Below are positions 53,634-63,551 of a stretch of DNA of 64,000 bases, one piece after another. Position 1 is the stretch's first letter. The number at the start of each line of letters is the position of its first letter. Location of the stretch: NCBI RefSeq assembly GCF_011605345.1, contig NZ_JAAOXM010000001.1:620001-684000 (forward strand), written 5' to 3'. The position numbers and the translations under genes are program-made. Source of the stretch: Burkholderia sp. D-99 (GTDB lineage: Bacteria > Pseudomonadota > Gammaproteobacteria > Burkholderiales > Burkholderiaceae). Under the pieces are notes generated by a model, which ran no database searches, was not told where the DNA came from, and worked only from the letters and a program-made list of their open reading frames with translations.

Positions 53634-54737
53634 TTAGGCGGTTTCGCGATGAAGGGGTGCGCCGGCGCGCCGTACGTCGTAGCGGACGACGAGGTCACGC
53701 GCGGGGCCCGGTTCGAGTCGCTGCCCGAGCCACGCGGTGCGGCCGATGCCCTGGGGCGCGCCGAGCGCGATCGCCGGTACCGCGTCGGCCGCCAGTTCGA
53801 GCTGCACGTCCCAGTCGAACTCGATGCCGACGTATTCGCGCACCCATTGCGCAAGCTGCCGGGCATGCGGGCCGCCCGGGAGGAAACGGCGGTACGCGTC
53901 GAGCGACAGCGGGCCGAGCACGATCCGGAAGCGCGACTGCGCATCGCGCACCGCGATACCGAGCGCGACGGCGCCGACCCGCAGCGTCGGCCGCGTCGCG
54001 CGGATCGTGCAGCGCTGCGACCGTTCGATCGCGACCCACTGCGGCACGTGCTCGACGATGCGGGCCTCGACACCGAAATGCCGGCGCAGGATCTGCACGA
54101 GCCCTTCCGGGTTGCGCGTGTGCCGCACCAGATGACCCGCGTGGAAATAGCGCGCATGCGGTGCAAGCGTGTCGGTGTCGGTGTCCGCGTTGGCTTGCGC
54201 GGCCGGTTTGTCGCCATGTGCCGCCCGCCCGATCAGGCTCGCGACATAACCGTCGAACCGCGCACGTTCCGGGCGATCGAGGCTCACGGTCGGCTGCGCG
54301 TCGGCCCACGCGCGGTAGAACAGCAGGATCAGCCGGTGATGAAACAGGTCGGCGAACGCGGCAAACGTGGGGTCGTCGTGCTGCGCCGCGCGTTCGTGCG
54401 CGTATTCGGTCAGGTGCGTCGGCAGCGGCCCGTTAGGGCCGAACAGCCCGAAGCCGTGGATGGCGATGCGCGGCGGCATGCCACTGCCCTCGTCGCTCAC
54501 GCCGGCCAGCATCGACGCGGCGAACGCGAGCGACGGTTGCTGCCCGAGCCGCACCGGCTCGTCGCGCGGCCGCGTGGCATGGCCGAGCGGCGCGCGGCCG
54601 GGCGACAGCGCATCGAGCCAGCGCAGCGCCTGGAACAGGTCGTAACCGTGCGGCGCGGCACGCAGGCGCGCCCACCACGCGTCGCGGCGTGCGGCTTCGG
54701 CGGCCGGCCCGGCACCCGGAGACGTGTCGCGCTTCAT
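53634..54737 (-). CDS. tssG: TssG baseplate component
   Basis: 367 residues. The start MKRDTSPGAG overlaps the tssF stop by 4 bp. The WWARLRAAPHGYDLFQALRWLDAL segment and the FGLFGPNGPLPTHLTEY motif are typical of TssG/VasB. TssG forms the T6SS baseplate wedge with TssF, TssE and TssK. It lies 12 bp before clpV. Confidence 0.93.
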   Translation of the reverse strand: MKRDTSPGAGPAAEAARRDAWWARLRAAPHGYDLFQALRWLDALSPGRAPLGHATRPRDEPVRLGQQPSLAFAASMLAGVSDEGSGMPPRIAIHGFGLFGPNGPLPTHLTEYAHERAAQHDDPTFAAFADLFHHRLILLFYRAWADAQPTVSLDRPERARFDGYVASLIGRAAHGDKPAAQANADTDTDTLAPHARYFHAGHLVRHTRNPEGLVQILRRHFGVEARIVEHVPQWVAIERSQRCTIRATRPTLRVGAVALGIAVRDAQSRFRIVLGPLSLDAYRRFLPGGPHARQLAQWVREYVGIEFDWDVQLELAADAVPAIALGAPQGIGRTAWLGQRLEPGPARDLVVRYDVRRAGAPLHRETA

Positions 54738-56605
54738 ATCGCGGGCCGCCTGCCGATGCGCGCCGGCCAGTGCGCGAGCGTGCCGCGCTGCGCGCTGGTC
54801 AGCACGCATTCGGCAAACGCGTTGATCGACACGTGGCGCGCGAAGAACTGTTCGAGCACCGCGCCGAGCAGGAACGGACTGTCGCCGGAGAACGCATGGT
54901 CGTCGACGGTCACGTCGACTTGCACGCCACGCCCGAACATCAGGGGGCCGGACGCCGGCAGCCGGCGGAACACCGGCGAGAACGCCACGCGCAGCACGCC
55001 GTCGATCTGCCGGCGCATCGCGGCATCGGCCGGGTCGGCATGCAGGCCGAGCAGTTCGCGCAGCGCATGCGCGCCCTCGTCGTCGTCGAGATCGGTCAGC
55101 GTGTGACGGGCCAGCCCGAGATGGCGGATCAGCCGCCACGCGGTTTGCGCGTCGGCGATCGGCGGGCGCGGTCGCGACGGCCCGCGGATCGCGACGATGC
55201 TGTCGACCGGGGCCGACACGCGCAGCGTGAACGTGTTCGCATCGCCGGGCGGTTGCAGCAGCACGAGATCGCGGTTCGTGCACAGCGTGTCGGCCGCCAG
55301 GTAGCGCATCGTCTCGTCGTACGGCGCACATTGGCTGTCGACGAGCGACACGTAGGTCTCGCTGCCGACGTAGCCGGTGCGCGTGCCGTTCGCGCGCGCC
55401 TGGGCGGAGACGAGCCTGGGCTCGCGCCGCACCGTGTAGTACGCGCCATGATTGCCGTCGTCGCTGGCGAACGACGCGTGAAACGGCCGGAATTCGCGTG
55501 ACTGGCCGTCGTCGCGCTGCTCGCTCGCGAGCCGCTGCACCGCATAGACCTCGTAGTCGAGCGGCCGGCTGCGATCGACGACGACATGGTGTTCGCGCGC
55601 GCCCGGCTGCAGCGCAATGCGATCGGCTCGGCGCGCGAACAGGTTCACGGCCGGCGTGCAGTTCAGCGCGAGGTGGCGCGCGCTGACGGCCGCTTCGAGC
55701 GCCGCATCGTGGCGGTCGAACAGCACGGTCAATTCGAACTCGTCGCCGGTCGCGCGTGCGAGCGCGGCACGCAGCCCGCCGATGCTGAAGAACAGGAAGC
55801 GCGCAGGAAACGCGAAATACTCGCGCAGCAGCCGGTAGCCGTGGAAGCTGCGGCCGTCGTCGGGCAGGATCGCCTGCGCGGGATCGAAGCCCTCGTGGAC
55901 GATCGCGTCGGCATCGAGCGTATGCAGCCAGCGCGGCGGCTGCGCGGGATCGTGGCACACGACGCCGAGCGCGTGCGCGGCGATCAGTTCGAGCAGATGC
56001 AGCGCGTCGCGCTCGGGGCCAGCGAGATGGAAGGTCAGGCGCTCGAGCGGCAACTGCGCGAGCTTGGCGCCGCCGCGCGCCTTCAGCCGGATGCGCAGCG
56101 CGCCGCGCGCGTCCTGTCGCGCGGCGAAGGCGCCACGCGGCAGCCACGACGGCGCACCTGTGACGGTCGCATCGGTCAGTTCGAGCGGCCACAGCGTCAG
56201 GTCGTGCGCAGTGCGGAATTCGCACGCGGTCTGCTCGGACGCCGCCGGCCGCGCACGCAGCGCGGTGCCCGCCGGCAGCCACCAGCCTTGCGCAAGACTG
56301 CCTTCGTTCAGCATCGGCGTGAACCGCACGATCGCCATCGACGGCAGCGGCGCGATATAGCCGGGATACACGGCATCGAGCAGCGCCTGCGTGAAGCGCG
56401 GAAACTCGGCATCCATCTTGAGCTGCACGCGCGCGGTGAGAAAGCTGAAGCCTTCGAGCAGCCGCTCGACGTACGGGTCGGGCGGCCCCGATTCGTTGAG
56501 CCGCAGCCGCGCGGCCACTTTCGGGAACTGCTGTGCGAATTCGCCGCCGAGCTCGCGCAGGTACGCGAGTTCGCGATTGTAGTAGTCGAGCAGGCGTGTA
56601 TCCAT
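54734..56605 (-). CDS. tssF: TssF baseplate component
   Basis: 623 residues starting MDTRLLDYYNRELAYLRE, with the TssF signature RDLAYLRELGGEFAQQFPK-like N-terminus and DPYVERLLEGFSFLTARVQ. It pairs with TssG in the baseplate wedge. It overlaps tssG by 4 bp and lies 4 bp after tssE. Confidence 0.95.
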   Translation of the reverse strand: MDTRLLDYYNRELAYLRELGGEFAQQFPKVAARLRLNESGPPDPYVERLLEGFSFLTARVQLKMDAEFPRFTQALLDAVYPGYIAPLPSMAIVRFTPMLNEGSLAQGWWLPAGTALRARPAASEQTACEFRTAHDLTLWPLELTDATVTGAPSWLPRGAFAARQDARGALRIRLKARGGAKLAQLPLERLTFHLAGPERDALHLLELIAAHALGVVCHDPAQPPRWLHTLDADAIVHEGFDPAQAILPDDGRSFHGYRLLREYFAFPARFLFFSIGGLRAALARATGDEFELTVLFDRHDAALEAAVSARHLALNCTPAVNLFARRADRIALQPGAREHHVVVDRSRPLDYEVYAVQRLASEQRDDGQSREFRPFHASFASDDGNHGAYYTVRREPRLVSAQARANGTRTGYVGSETYVSLVDSQCAPYDETMRYLAADTLCTNRDLVLLQPPGDANTFTLRVSAPVDSIVAIRGPSRPRPPIADAQTAWRLIRHLGLARHTLTDLDDDEGAHALRELLGLHADPADAAMRRQIDGVLRVAFSPVFRRLPASGPLMFGRGVQVDVTVDDHAFSGDSPFLLGAVLEQFFARHVSINAFAECVLTSAQRGTLAHWPARIGRRPAI

Positions 56606-56609
56606 CGCG

Positions 56610-57164
56610 TCAGGCCCCCGCCACGGATTGCAGCGACATCGCGCCCGTCTCGAGATCGAGGTCGGAGCGCAGCACGAATTCGAGCGGATGCGGGATCGAC
56701 CACAGCGTGCCGCGGATCTCGAACAGCAACACGTTGTGGCGCCGTTCGCCGGCGCGGCCGCCGGGCGCATCGATGACGCTGCGGACATCGACGCTGTCGG
56801 GCGCGATGCGCGGTTCGAAGCGGACGATCGCGTCGCGGATCGATGCCTCGACCGACATCCGCTCGACGCCCGACATCGGCTTGCCGACGAGCGGCCGCAT
56901 CCCGTAGTTGAGCACCGACGCCTGCGCGTGCGCGAACGCCGACCAGTCGACGAAGCCGTCCTCGGCGTTGCGCGTATTGAGCAGCCACGCAAGATCGCGC
57001 AGCACGGCCGCGCGCAGGCGTTCGGTGCCGATCCACTGCGCACCGGGCGCTTCGCTCGCGCGCTGCGGCGTGTCGTCGGTGAGCCGGTCGAGCAGCGCGG
57101 GCTGGAGCCGGTCGCGCAGGCTGCCCTCCCGGCCGTCGCGGGTTCGCGGGTCGTCCATGGTCAT
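56610..57164 (-). CDS. tssE: TssE gp25-like baseplate protein
   Basis: 184 residues. The gp25-like signature is visible in RDLAWLLNTRN, FVDWSAFAHAQASVLNYG and the C-terminal VLRSDLDLETG. TssE is the lysozyme-like baseplate protein that initiates sheath assembly. Start at 57164 or the next ATG (57158) are equally likely. It lies 10 bp after hcp. Confidence 0.92.
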   Translation of the reverse strand: MTMDDPRTRDGREGSLRDRLQPALLDRLTDDTPQRASEAPGAQWIGTERLRAAVLRDLAWLLNTRNAEDGFVDWSAFAHAQASVLNYGMRPLVGKPMSGVERMSVEASIRDAIVRFEPRIAPDSVDVRSVIDAPGGRAGERRHNVLLFEIRGTLWSIPHPLEFVLRSDLDLETGAMSLQSVAGA

Positions 57165-57174
57165 CTCCGCGCCG

Positions 57175-57666
57175 TCACATCTCGGTGTTTTCCTTGATGT
57201 TCCAGCCGACGGTCACCTCCGCGCCCTTGCCGCCGTTGTCGTTCTGCTGCCAGTACTGCTTCTTCACCTTCGCGGCCTGGAAGCCGTAGTGCATCATCAG
57301 CCGGTCGGCAACGTCGCCCGGATCGATGCCCGCGACCTGCGCGGACGTGACGAGCACCTCCTGCAGCGTCACGCGCATGAACTCGACCTGCGTGCCGCCC
57401 GTCTTGCACGCGGATATCTCGACCGACGAAAGATGCTTGCCGTTCGCGCAGTTCTTGATGATCGCGGGCGCGCCCTTGTCCATGTACGCGGCGACCACAA
57501 GGTCGTTGAAGCTCGCCTTGCCCGCGTTGCCGCCGCTGCCGCTCGCCATCGCGCCCGGCTGGCTCGCGCCCCACGTGAACGACTGGATGTCGGTCCAGCC
57601 CTTGTGCTGCGCGTCCGCCGATTCGCCGGTCACGCCGTCCACCTTCATAAACATTGCCACGCCCAT
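57175..57666 (-). CDS. hcp: Hcp (TssD) inner-tube protein
   Basis: 163 residues, typical for Hcp. The N-terminus MFMKVDGVTGESADAQHKGWTDI and the C-terminal IKENTEM match the Hcp1 family. Hcp hexamers stack into the tube that carries effectors and is shot by sheath contraction. A short gap separates it from tssC. Confidence 0.95.
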   Translation of the reverse strand: MGVAMFMKVDGVTGESADAQHKGWTDIQSFTWGASQPGAMASGSGGNAGKASFNDLVVAAYMDKGAPAIIKNCANGKHLSSVEISACKTGGTQVEFMRVTLQEVLVTSAQVAGIDPGDVADRLMMHYGFQAAKVKKQYWQQNDNGGKGAEVTVGWNIKENTEM

Positions 57667-57737
57667 TGCCGTCTCCGTTTCAGTGCGATGTCAGGATGAA
57701 TGCCGCGTTGAATGCCGATCGTCGTGTGCTCTGCCGC

Positions 57738-59246
57738 TCACTCGTTGGCCGCCTTCGCGGTCGGCAGCCGCGAGATGAGCCGCAACGACACGGTGAGCCC
57801 TTCGAGCTGGTAGTGCGGCCGCAGGAAGAATTTCGACGTGTAGTAGCCGGGGTTGTCCTCGACCGCGTCGACGACCACCTGCGCGGCTGCGAGCGGCTTG
57901 CGCGCCTTGGTTTCCTGCGACGAGTTGATGGGGTCGCCGTCGACGTAGTTCATGATCCAGTCGTTCAGCCAGCGCTCCATGTCGTCGCGTTCGCGGAACG
58001 AGCCGATCTTGTCGCGCACGATGCACTTCAGGTAATGCGCGAAGCGGCAGCACGCGAACAGGTACGGCAGGCGGCCGGACAGGCGTGCGTTCGCGGTCGC
58101 GTCGGGATCGTGGTACTCGGCCGGCTGGTACAGCGACTGCGCGCCGATGAACGCCGCGAAATCCGAGTTCTTCCGGTGTACGAACGGCATGAAGCCGTTC
58201 TTCGCGAGCTCGGCCTCGCGGCGGTCGCTGATCGCGATCTCGGTCGGACATTTCTGGTCGACGCCGCCGTCGTCGGTCGGGAACGTGTGGCTCGGCAGCC
58301 CTTCGACCGCCCCGCCCGATTCGACGCCGCGGATCGACGAACACCAGCCGTACTGCTTGAACGAGCGGTTGATGTTCGCGGCCATCGCGTACGCCGAGTT
58401 CGCCCACGTGTAGCGGTCGTGGTTCGCGGCGTCGGTGTCTTCCTCGAAGTCGAATTCGTCGACCGGGTTGGTGCGCGCGCCGTAGGGCAGCCGCGCGAGA
58501 AAGCGCGGCATCGCGAGCCCGATGTAGCGCGAATCCTCCGACTGCCGCAGGCTGCGCCACGCCGCGTATTCGGTGTTCTGGAAGATCTTCGTCAGGTCGC
58601 GCGGGTTCGACAGCTCCTGCCACGAATCCATCTGCATCAGCTCGGGCGACGCGCCCGCGATGAACGGTGCATGCGCGGCTGCCGCAATCTTCGACAGTTC
58701 GCCGAGCATCTCAACGTCGGGCGGGCTGTGATTGAAATGGAAATCGCCGACCAGGCAGCCGAACGGCTCGCCGCCGAACTGCCCGTATTCCTCTTCGTAG
58801 ATCTTGCGGAACAGCGGGCTCTGGTCCCACGCGACGCCCTTGTAGCGTTTCAGCATCCGCGCGACCTCGTTGCGCGATGCCGGCAGCGCCTTGATCTTCA
58901 GCAGCTCGTCGGTCTCGGTGTGCGTGACGAGGTAATGCAGCCCGCGCCACGCGCCTTCGAGCGTCTGGAACTCGTTGTGATGCAGGATCTGGTTGATCTG
59001 CTCGGACAGCTTGCGGTCGATCTCCGCGATGATCTGCTTGACGCTGCCGTACGCATCGGTCGTCATGCCGGTCGAGTGTTCGAGCGCCTGCTGCGCGAGC
59101 GTGCGCACCGCGCGCTCGACCGACTCGCGCGCCTCGGCCGTTTTCGGCTTGAACTCCTTCTGCAGCAGCGCGGCGAACGCGTCGTGCGCGATCTCGGGCT
59201 GCGCGGCCTCGCGCGCGTCGGTGCGGGATTGGGCGGGCTCATTCAT
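57738..59246 (-). CDS. tssC: TssC contractile sheath large subunit
   Basis: 502 residues beginning MNEPAQSRTDAR. The sheath motif GEPFGCLVGDFHFNHSP and the C-terminal RLISRLP are typical of TssC/VipB. It forms the contractile sheath with TssB, whose gene overlaps by 8 bp. Confidence 0.95.
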   Translation of the reverse strand: MNEPAQSRTDAREAAQPEIAHDAFAALLQKEFKPKTAEARESVERAVRTLAQQALEHSTGMTTDAYGSVKQIIAEIDRKLSEQINQILHHNEFQTLEGAWRGLHYLVTHTETDELLKIKALPASRNEVARMLKRYKGVAWDQSPLFRKIYEEEYGQFGGEPFGCLVGDFHFNHSPPDVEMLGELSKIAAAAHAPFIAGASPELMQMDSWQELSNPRDLTKIFQNTEYAAWRSLRQSEDSRYIGLAMPRFLARLPYGARTNPVDEFDFEEDTDAANHDRYTWANSAYAMAANINRSFKQYGWCSSIRGVESGGAVEGLPSHTFPTDDGGVDQKCPTEIAISDRREAELAKNGFMPFVHRKNSDFAAFIGAQSLYQPAEYHDPDATANARLSGRLPYLFACCRFAHYLKCIVRDKIGSFRERDDMERWLNDWIMNYVDGDPINSSQETKARKPLAAAQVVVDAVEDNPGYYTSKFFLRPHYQLEGLTVSLRLISRLPTAKAANE

Positions 59247-59793
59247 CGCGGGTCTCCGGTTCGGTCGCGACGCCGCCCTGCCGTTGCGCGTTCGGTTCAT
59301 GCACGAGCGTCTTCAGCAGGTCGGGATCGTTGATCGCGCGCTCGATCAGCTGCTCGGCGCCGTGTTTGCCGTCCATGTACGACAGCAGGTTCGACAGCTC
59401 GGTGCGCGCCTCCAGCAGCCGGCGCAGCGCGTCGACGTTGCGCGCGATCGCGGCCGGCGAGAAATCGTCGATCTGCTCGAACGTCATGTCGACGTTGAGC
59501 ATCCCTTCGCCCGTCAGCGTGTTCGGCACCTGGAACGCGACGCGCGGCGCGACCGATTTCATCCGCTCGTCGAAGTTGTCGACATCGATCTCGAGAAACT
59601 TGCGCTCCGGCAGGTCCGGCAGCGGCTCGGCACGCTTGCCCGCCAGGTCCGAAATCACGCCCATCACGAACGGCAACTGCACCTTGCGTTCGGCGCCGTA
59701 GGTCTCGACGTCGTACTCGATCTGCACGCGCGGCGCCCGATTGCGCGCGATGAACTTCTGTCCGCTGCCCGCCGCCTTGGTTCTGTCCGTCAT
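59239..59793 (-). CDS. tssB: TssB contractile sheath small subunit
   Basis: 184 residues. The start is MTDRTKAAGS with an AAGGAG ribosome site. The motifs RNRAPRVQIEYDVETYGAE and LPFVMGVISDLAGK are the VipA/TssB signature. It overlaps tssC by 8 bp, the usual pairing of sheath subunits. Confidence 0.95.
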   Translation of the reverse strand: MTDRTKAAGSGQKFIARNRAPRVQIEYDVETYGAERKVQLPFVMGVISDLAGKRAEPLPDLPERKFLEIDVDNFDERMKSVAPRVAFQVPNTLTGEGMLNVDMTFEQIDDFSPAAIARNVDALRRLLEARTELSNLLSYMDGKHGAEQLIERAINDPDLLKTLVHEPNAQRQGGVATEPETRDE

Positions 59794-59872
59794 CGTCCAC
59801 TCCTTCACATCGATCAGGTTGCGCAGTCCGTCGCCGCCTGCATGGCGGCGCCTTTCGTTGGTTTCGTTCGGT

Positions 59873-60988
59873 TCATTCGCTCCGCTCTCCGCTCAGCAGG
59901 TCCAGCTTCGCCAGGCTCTCCGGCGCGAGATCGCGGATGATTTCGTAGAAGTCGAGCGCGAGCAGCCGCTGGGCGCGCCGCAGCAGCAGCGGCGCCGGGT
60001 GGCTCGGTTCGTGCTGCTCGAAGTAGCGGCACATCTTGTCGAGACCGATCCGCACGTCGTCGCGGCTCGTGAGTTCGGCGTCGCGCCATGCGTGCGCGTT
60101 CGGCATCGCCGCCGGCGCGATCGGTGCGGGGCCGGCCTGCGATGCGTCGTCGGGAACGGCCTGCTGCATGGCGGGTGAGAACGGTTGCGGCTCGGGGAGC
60201 GGTACTTCGCGCACGATCCGCTGCAGCGCCTTCTCCGCATCGCCTTCGTCGGTTGCCCATTCGCGGCCCAACTGGTCCGTCACGCACACGCGGATCGCAT
60301 TCAGCGCGTGCAGTGCCGCGCGCGCCGCGTCGAGCGGCGTCGTGCCGTCGCTGCTTACGGCCGACAGCGCGACCAGCAGGCTTTCGCGGTTTCCGGCTAC
60401 GGGATTGCCGGTGTCGTCGCGGCCGTCGAGCAGCCGTTCGGCGTCGCGCACGCTCGGGCCGCCTTCGAACAGCGGCTGGCGGCGCGCCGCGCGTGCGCAG
60501 TCGTGCGCGCCGGCCACGTCGGCGAGCGCGTTCATCCGTGGCGTCGGGTCCGCTTCGCCGTCCGCGTCGAGCCGCGGATGCAGGGCTTCCCAGCGGCGCT
60601 CGAGCAGGTTCGCGATGAGCGCGAGCGCATCCGCATAGCCTGGAATGCCGTGCTGCTCGGTCCAGCTTCGCGCGAGACAGGCGATCACACGCAGGTCCTT
60701 CGTGCGCGCGGACAGCGCAAGCGCGAGCCGCTCGACCGCACGCCAGTCGGGCGCTTCGGCCGGGATCACGGTGTCGCCGTATTGCTGCTCGGCGCGCGGC
60801 GTCGCACGCTCCTGCAACTGCAGGAACTCGGCGTCGTATTCGAGGTTCGCGCCGCACGGCGCATCGGGCGCGACATCCGCGAGCAGCTGGCCGATCAGGC
60901 CGGCGCGCGGTGTCGCCGGCATGCCGGGGGGCACCGCGGACAATGCGGCGGCGGCCAGCGCCGCCTGGCTGACGTCATTCGAATGCAT
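59873..60988 (-). CDS. tssA: TssA (ImpA-domain) baseplate/cap protein
   Basis: 371 residues with the ImpA N-terminal domain (APDAPCGANLEYDAEFLQLQE). TssA coordinates tube and sheath polymerisation. It overlaps the kinase stop by 14 bp, so they are translationally coupled. Subtype of TssA is uncertain from the sequence. Confidence 0.9.
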   Translation of the reverse strand: MHSNDVSQAALAAAALSAVPPGMPATPRAGLIGQLLADVAPDAPCGANLEYDAEFLQLQERATPRAEQQYGDTVIPAEAPDWRAVERLALALSARTKDLRVIACLARSWTEQHGIPGYADALALIANLLERRWEALHPRLDADGEADPTPRMNALADVAGAHDCARAARRQPLFEGGPSVRDAERLLDGRDDTGNPVAGNRESLLVALSAVSSDGTTPLDAARAALHALNAIRVCVTDQLGREWATDEGDAEKALQRIVREVPLPEPQPFSPAMQQAVPDDASQAGPAPIAPAAMPNAHAWRDAELTSRDDVRIGLDKMCRYFEQHEPSHPAPLLLRRAQRLLALDFYEIIRDLAPESLAKLDLLSGERSE

Positions 60989-63488
60989 AGTCGATGTTGA
61001 CCGGTTTGCTGCCGAAGTCGATCGCCACGGTGCGGTGCAGCGGCGGCAGCGTGCCGTTGCGGATTTCGATCACGTAGACGCCAGGTGTCAGCGATACCGA
61101 ACGCAGCGGCGGGCTCGCGCCGCGCCGCGCGCCGTTCACGTAGACGTCGCCCCATGGCCGCACGTTGAAACGCACCTGCACGGTTTCCTGCGCCTTCGGC
61201 GGACGCGGCTGTTGCTCGGCAGGCAGCACGTTCACGGCGGCGATGGCCGTCTGGTTCTCCGGCGGTTTCGGTGCTGGTGATGGCGGCGTCACCGGCGGTA
61301 CGGCGGCTTCCGACGGAGGTACGTTGACGACGCGTTCCGACGCGTCGAGGCTGCCGGCGGGCGCGATGGCGGAACGGGAGCCGGCCGGCGGCGGGGCCGT
61401 GTTCGTCACGGTGGTCTCAACCTGAGGCGCGGGCGCGGCGGCCTCGACGGCGGGCGCGCTGGCAGGCTCGGCGGCGACGGGCAGCGGCACCTGCGCGGAC
61501 GATCCGGCCGGCAGGCTGGACGGCGGCACGACGGTGGGTGTCGGCCCCTGCTGGGCCAGCGTGGCAGCCGGCGTGCTCGCGGGCGGCGTCGTGCCGGCCT
61601 GCGGCTGGCTCGCGACGGGCGCGGGCTCGTCGGCCACGCGGGCGGGACGCGACAGGTAGGTCGCGGCGAGGCCGACGGCGATCAGCACGACGGCCGCGCT
61701 ACCGGCGTAGACAGGCAGCCGGCGCTTGCGCGATCCGGCGGGTGCCTGGCCGCGTTGGGCGCCGGTCGGCACGGACGCACCACCTGATGACGATGGGGCG
61801 GGATACGGCGCGGTCGTACTGGCAGGGCTGGCAGTGGCACCTGCACCTGCACCTGCACTTGCACCTGCACCTGCACCTGCACCTGCACCTGCACCTGCAC
61901 CTGCACCTGCACCTGCACCTGCACCTGCACCTGCACCGGCAGTGGCACCTGCACCGGCAGTGGCACCTGCGCCGGCAGTGGCGCCGGCGTCTGCAGCCGC
62001 GTTCGCGTTTGCATTACCGGAACCTGATGCACCACGCGCACCGATGTCCGTGTCGGTACTTGCGGATCGCATACCGGCTTCGTCGTGTGCGTCAGTTCGT
62101 GAAGCGGCCGGTTCTTTCGCGCGCTCGACGTTTCCATTCGATGCATCGGACTCGACCGGTTTCGCAGCCGGCTGGGACGCATGTGATGCAGACGCTGCGA
62201 GCGTCCCCGCAGCCGCCATGACGGCGCCTTGCGTGGCCGCCTTGAACGTTGAAGACGCCTCATCGGTGTCAAGCTTGCCGCCTGACACACCAGACGATGC
62301 GGATGCCGTGTCCGTGGGCGTCGACACATGGCCCGCACCAGCCTGCATCGGTGGCCGACCACCCGGCACAGCGCTGCCCGAAGCAGCCCCGCCCGCGCCG
62401 GTCGAAGTCGCGGCGACAGCCGACGCGGCCCCGGCCCCGGCCCCGGCAGAAGCCTCACCCTTCCCTTCTCCGCCCCTGCCCGCCTCGCTTACGGGCGGCA
62501 CGGCGGCCGCGCCATACCCGCCCCCCGTCCGGTCGAAGTCCCGCAACCCGAGCTCCGCCGCGAATGCCGCGACCGATTCGGGCCGGTCCGGAATCCGCAA
62601 CTGCAGCGCATGGTCGACGGCCGCGAGAAAGGCCGGGCTGTACACCTCGCCGGCCGGCAGCTCACGCGACGCGAGCGGCCGGTACGTGTCCTTGATGCTG
62701 CGCACGACGGCCGCGGGCGGCAACTCGCCGGTGATCATCGCGTGCATCACCGCGCCGAGCGCATAGAGATCCGTCCAGGGGCCCTGGCTGAACGCGGGAT
62801 CGTCGGTGTACTGCTCGATCGGCGCGTAGCCGGGCTTGATCATCATCGCGCCGTCGTCGACCAGATCGCCGATCCGTTTGCGCGCCGCACCGAAGTCGAG
62901 CAGGATCGCGCTGCCGTTCGGGCGGATCAGCACGTTGTCGAGCGCGACGTCGCGATGGAAGCATTGCGCGCGATGCAGCGTGTCGAGTGCGCCGAGCAGC
63001 GCGCCGACGATGTGGCGCAACTGCGTCTCGCTGATCCGCATCCCGCCGTCGAGCAGCTGCTTGAGCGTGCGCCCTTCGTAGAACGGCATCACCATGTACG
63101 CGGTGCCGTGGCTTTCCCAGAAGTGCAGGACCTTGACGAGCCCCGGATGGTCGAATTGCGCGAGCAGGCGCGCCTCGTTGAGGAACGCGCCGCGCCCTGC
63201 GTCGAAGGCCTGCGCGAACCGCTCGGAGCGCAGCGACACCGTATAGTCGCCGCCGCGCGTGGCCAGCATCGACGGCATGTACTCCTTGATCGCGACCGCG
63301 CGCCGCAACGTGCGGTCGAACGCGCGATAGACGATTCCGAAGCCGCCGATGCCCAGCACCTCGTCGAGCTGCAGTTCGCCCAGGCGATGGCCGAGCGGCA
63401 GCGGCCGCACCGTGAATTCGGATGCGTCGCCGCGTGTCGCCGTGTCGTGCTCGTTGTCTCTCGATCCAGCGTCCTTCATCTCCACCAC
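60975..63488 (-). CDS. ppkA: PpkA-like T6SS serine/threonine kinase with PEGA domain
   Basis: 837 residues. The N-terminal kinase has the G-loop GIGGFGIVYRAFD, AIKEYMP lysine, catalytic HRDVALDNV and DFGAA. A low-complexity Ala/Gly linker follows, including a hexamer-repeat stretch, then a transmembrane helix (SAAVVLIAVGLAATYL) and a C-terminal PEGA domain (RFNVRPWGDVYVNG). PpkA phosphorylates Fha to activate secretion in other T6SSs. The kinase is preceded by tagF, a known repressor. The usual K of HRDxKxxN is A here, as in related PpkA-type kinases. Confidence 0.88.
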   Translation of the reverse strand: MVEMKDAGSRDNEHDTATRGDASEFTVRPLPLGHRLGELQLDEVLGIGGFGIVYRAFDRTLRRAVAIKEYMPSMLATRGGDYTVSLRSERFAQAFDAGRGAFLNEARLLAQFDHPGLVKVLHFWESHGTAYMVMPFYEGRTLKQLLDGGMRISETQLRHIVGALLGALDTLHRAQCFHRDVALDNVLIRPNGSAILLDFGAARKRIGDLVDDGAMMIKPGYAPIEQYTDDPAFSQGPWTDLYALGAVMHAMITGELPPAAVVRSIKDTYRPLASRELPAGEVYSPAFLAAVDHALQLRIPDRPESVAAFAAELGLRDFDRTGGGYGAAAVPPVSEAGRGGEGKGEASAGAGAGAASAVAATSTGAGGAASGSAVPGGRPPMQAGAGHVSTPTDTASASSGVSGGKLDTDEASSTFKAATQGAVMAAAGTLAASASHASQPAAKPVESDASNGNVERAKEPAASRTDAHDEAGMRSASTDTDIGARGASGSGNANANAAADAGATAGAGATAGAGATAGAGAGAGAGAGAGAGAGAGAGAGAGASAGAGAGATASPASTTAPYPAPSSSGGASVPTGAQRGQAPAGSRKRRLPVYAGSAAVVLIAVGLAATYLSRPARVADEPAPVASQPQAGTTPPASTPAATLAQQGPTPTVVPPSSLPAGSSAQVPLPVAAEPASAPAVEAAAPAPQVETTVTNTAPPPAGSRSAIAPAGSLDASERVVNVPPSEAAVPPVTPPSPAPKPPENQTAIAAVNVLPAEQQPRPPKAQETVQVRFNVRPWGDVYVNGARRGASPPLRSVSLTPGVYVIEIRNGTLPPLHRTVAIDFGSKPVNIDYAFE
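61837..61932. repeat. 16 copies of a GCACCT hexanucleotide in the ppkA linker
   Basis: Sixteen tandem hexamers span 61837-61932, with one variant (GCACTT) at the fourth unit. Degenerate GCACCG/GCAGTG/GCGCCG units continue to about 61990. On the coding strand they give an Ala-Gly repeat. Because each unit is 6 nt, unit number changes linker length without breaking the frame. This is a likely length-variable tract. Confidence 0.9.
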
Positions 63489-63551
63489 CTCTCGAAACCG
63501 CGTCCTTTCCGCCCGCCGCGCCCGGCGGCCCGCCGTCCTTCAGCCAGGCCG

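Noticed and set aside
61837..61932. CRISPR-like appearance of the hexamer array
   Set aside because: Units are 6 bp with no spacers and lie in a protein-coding linker.
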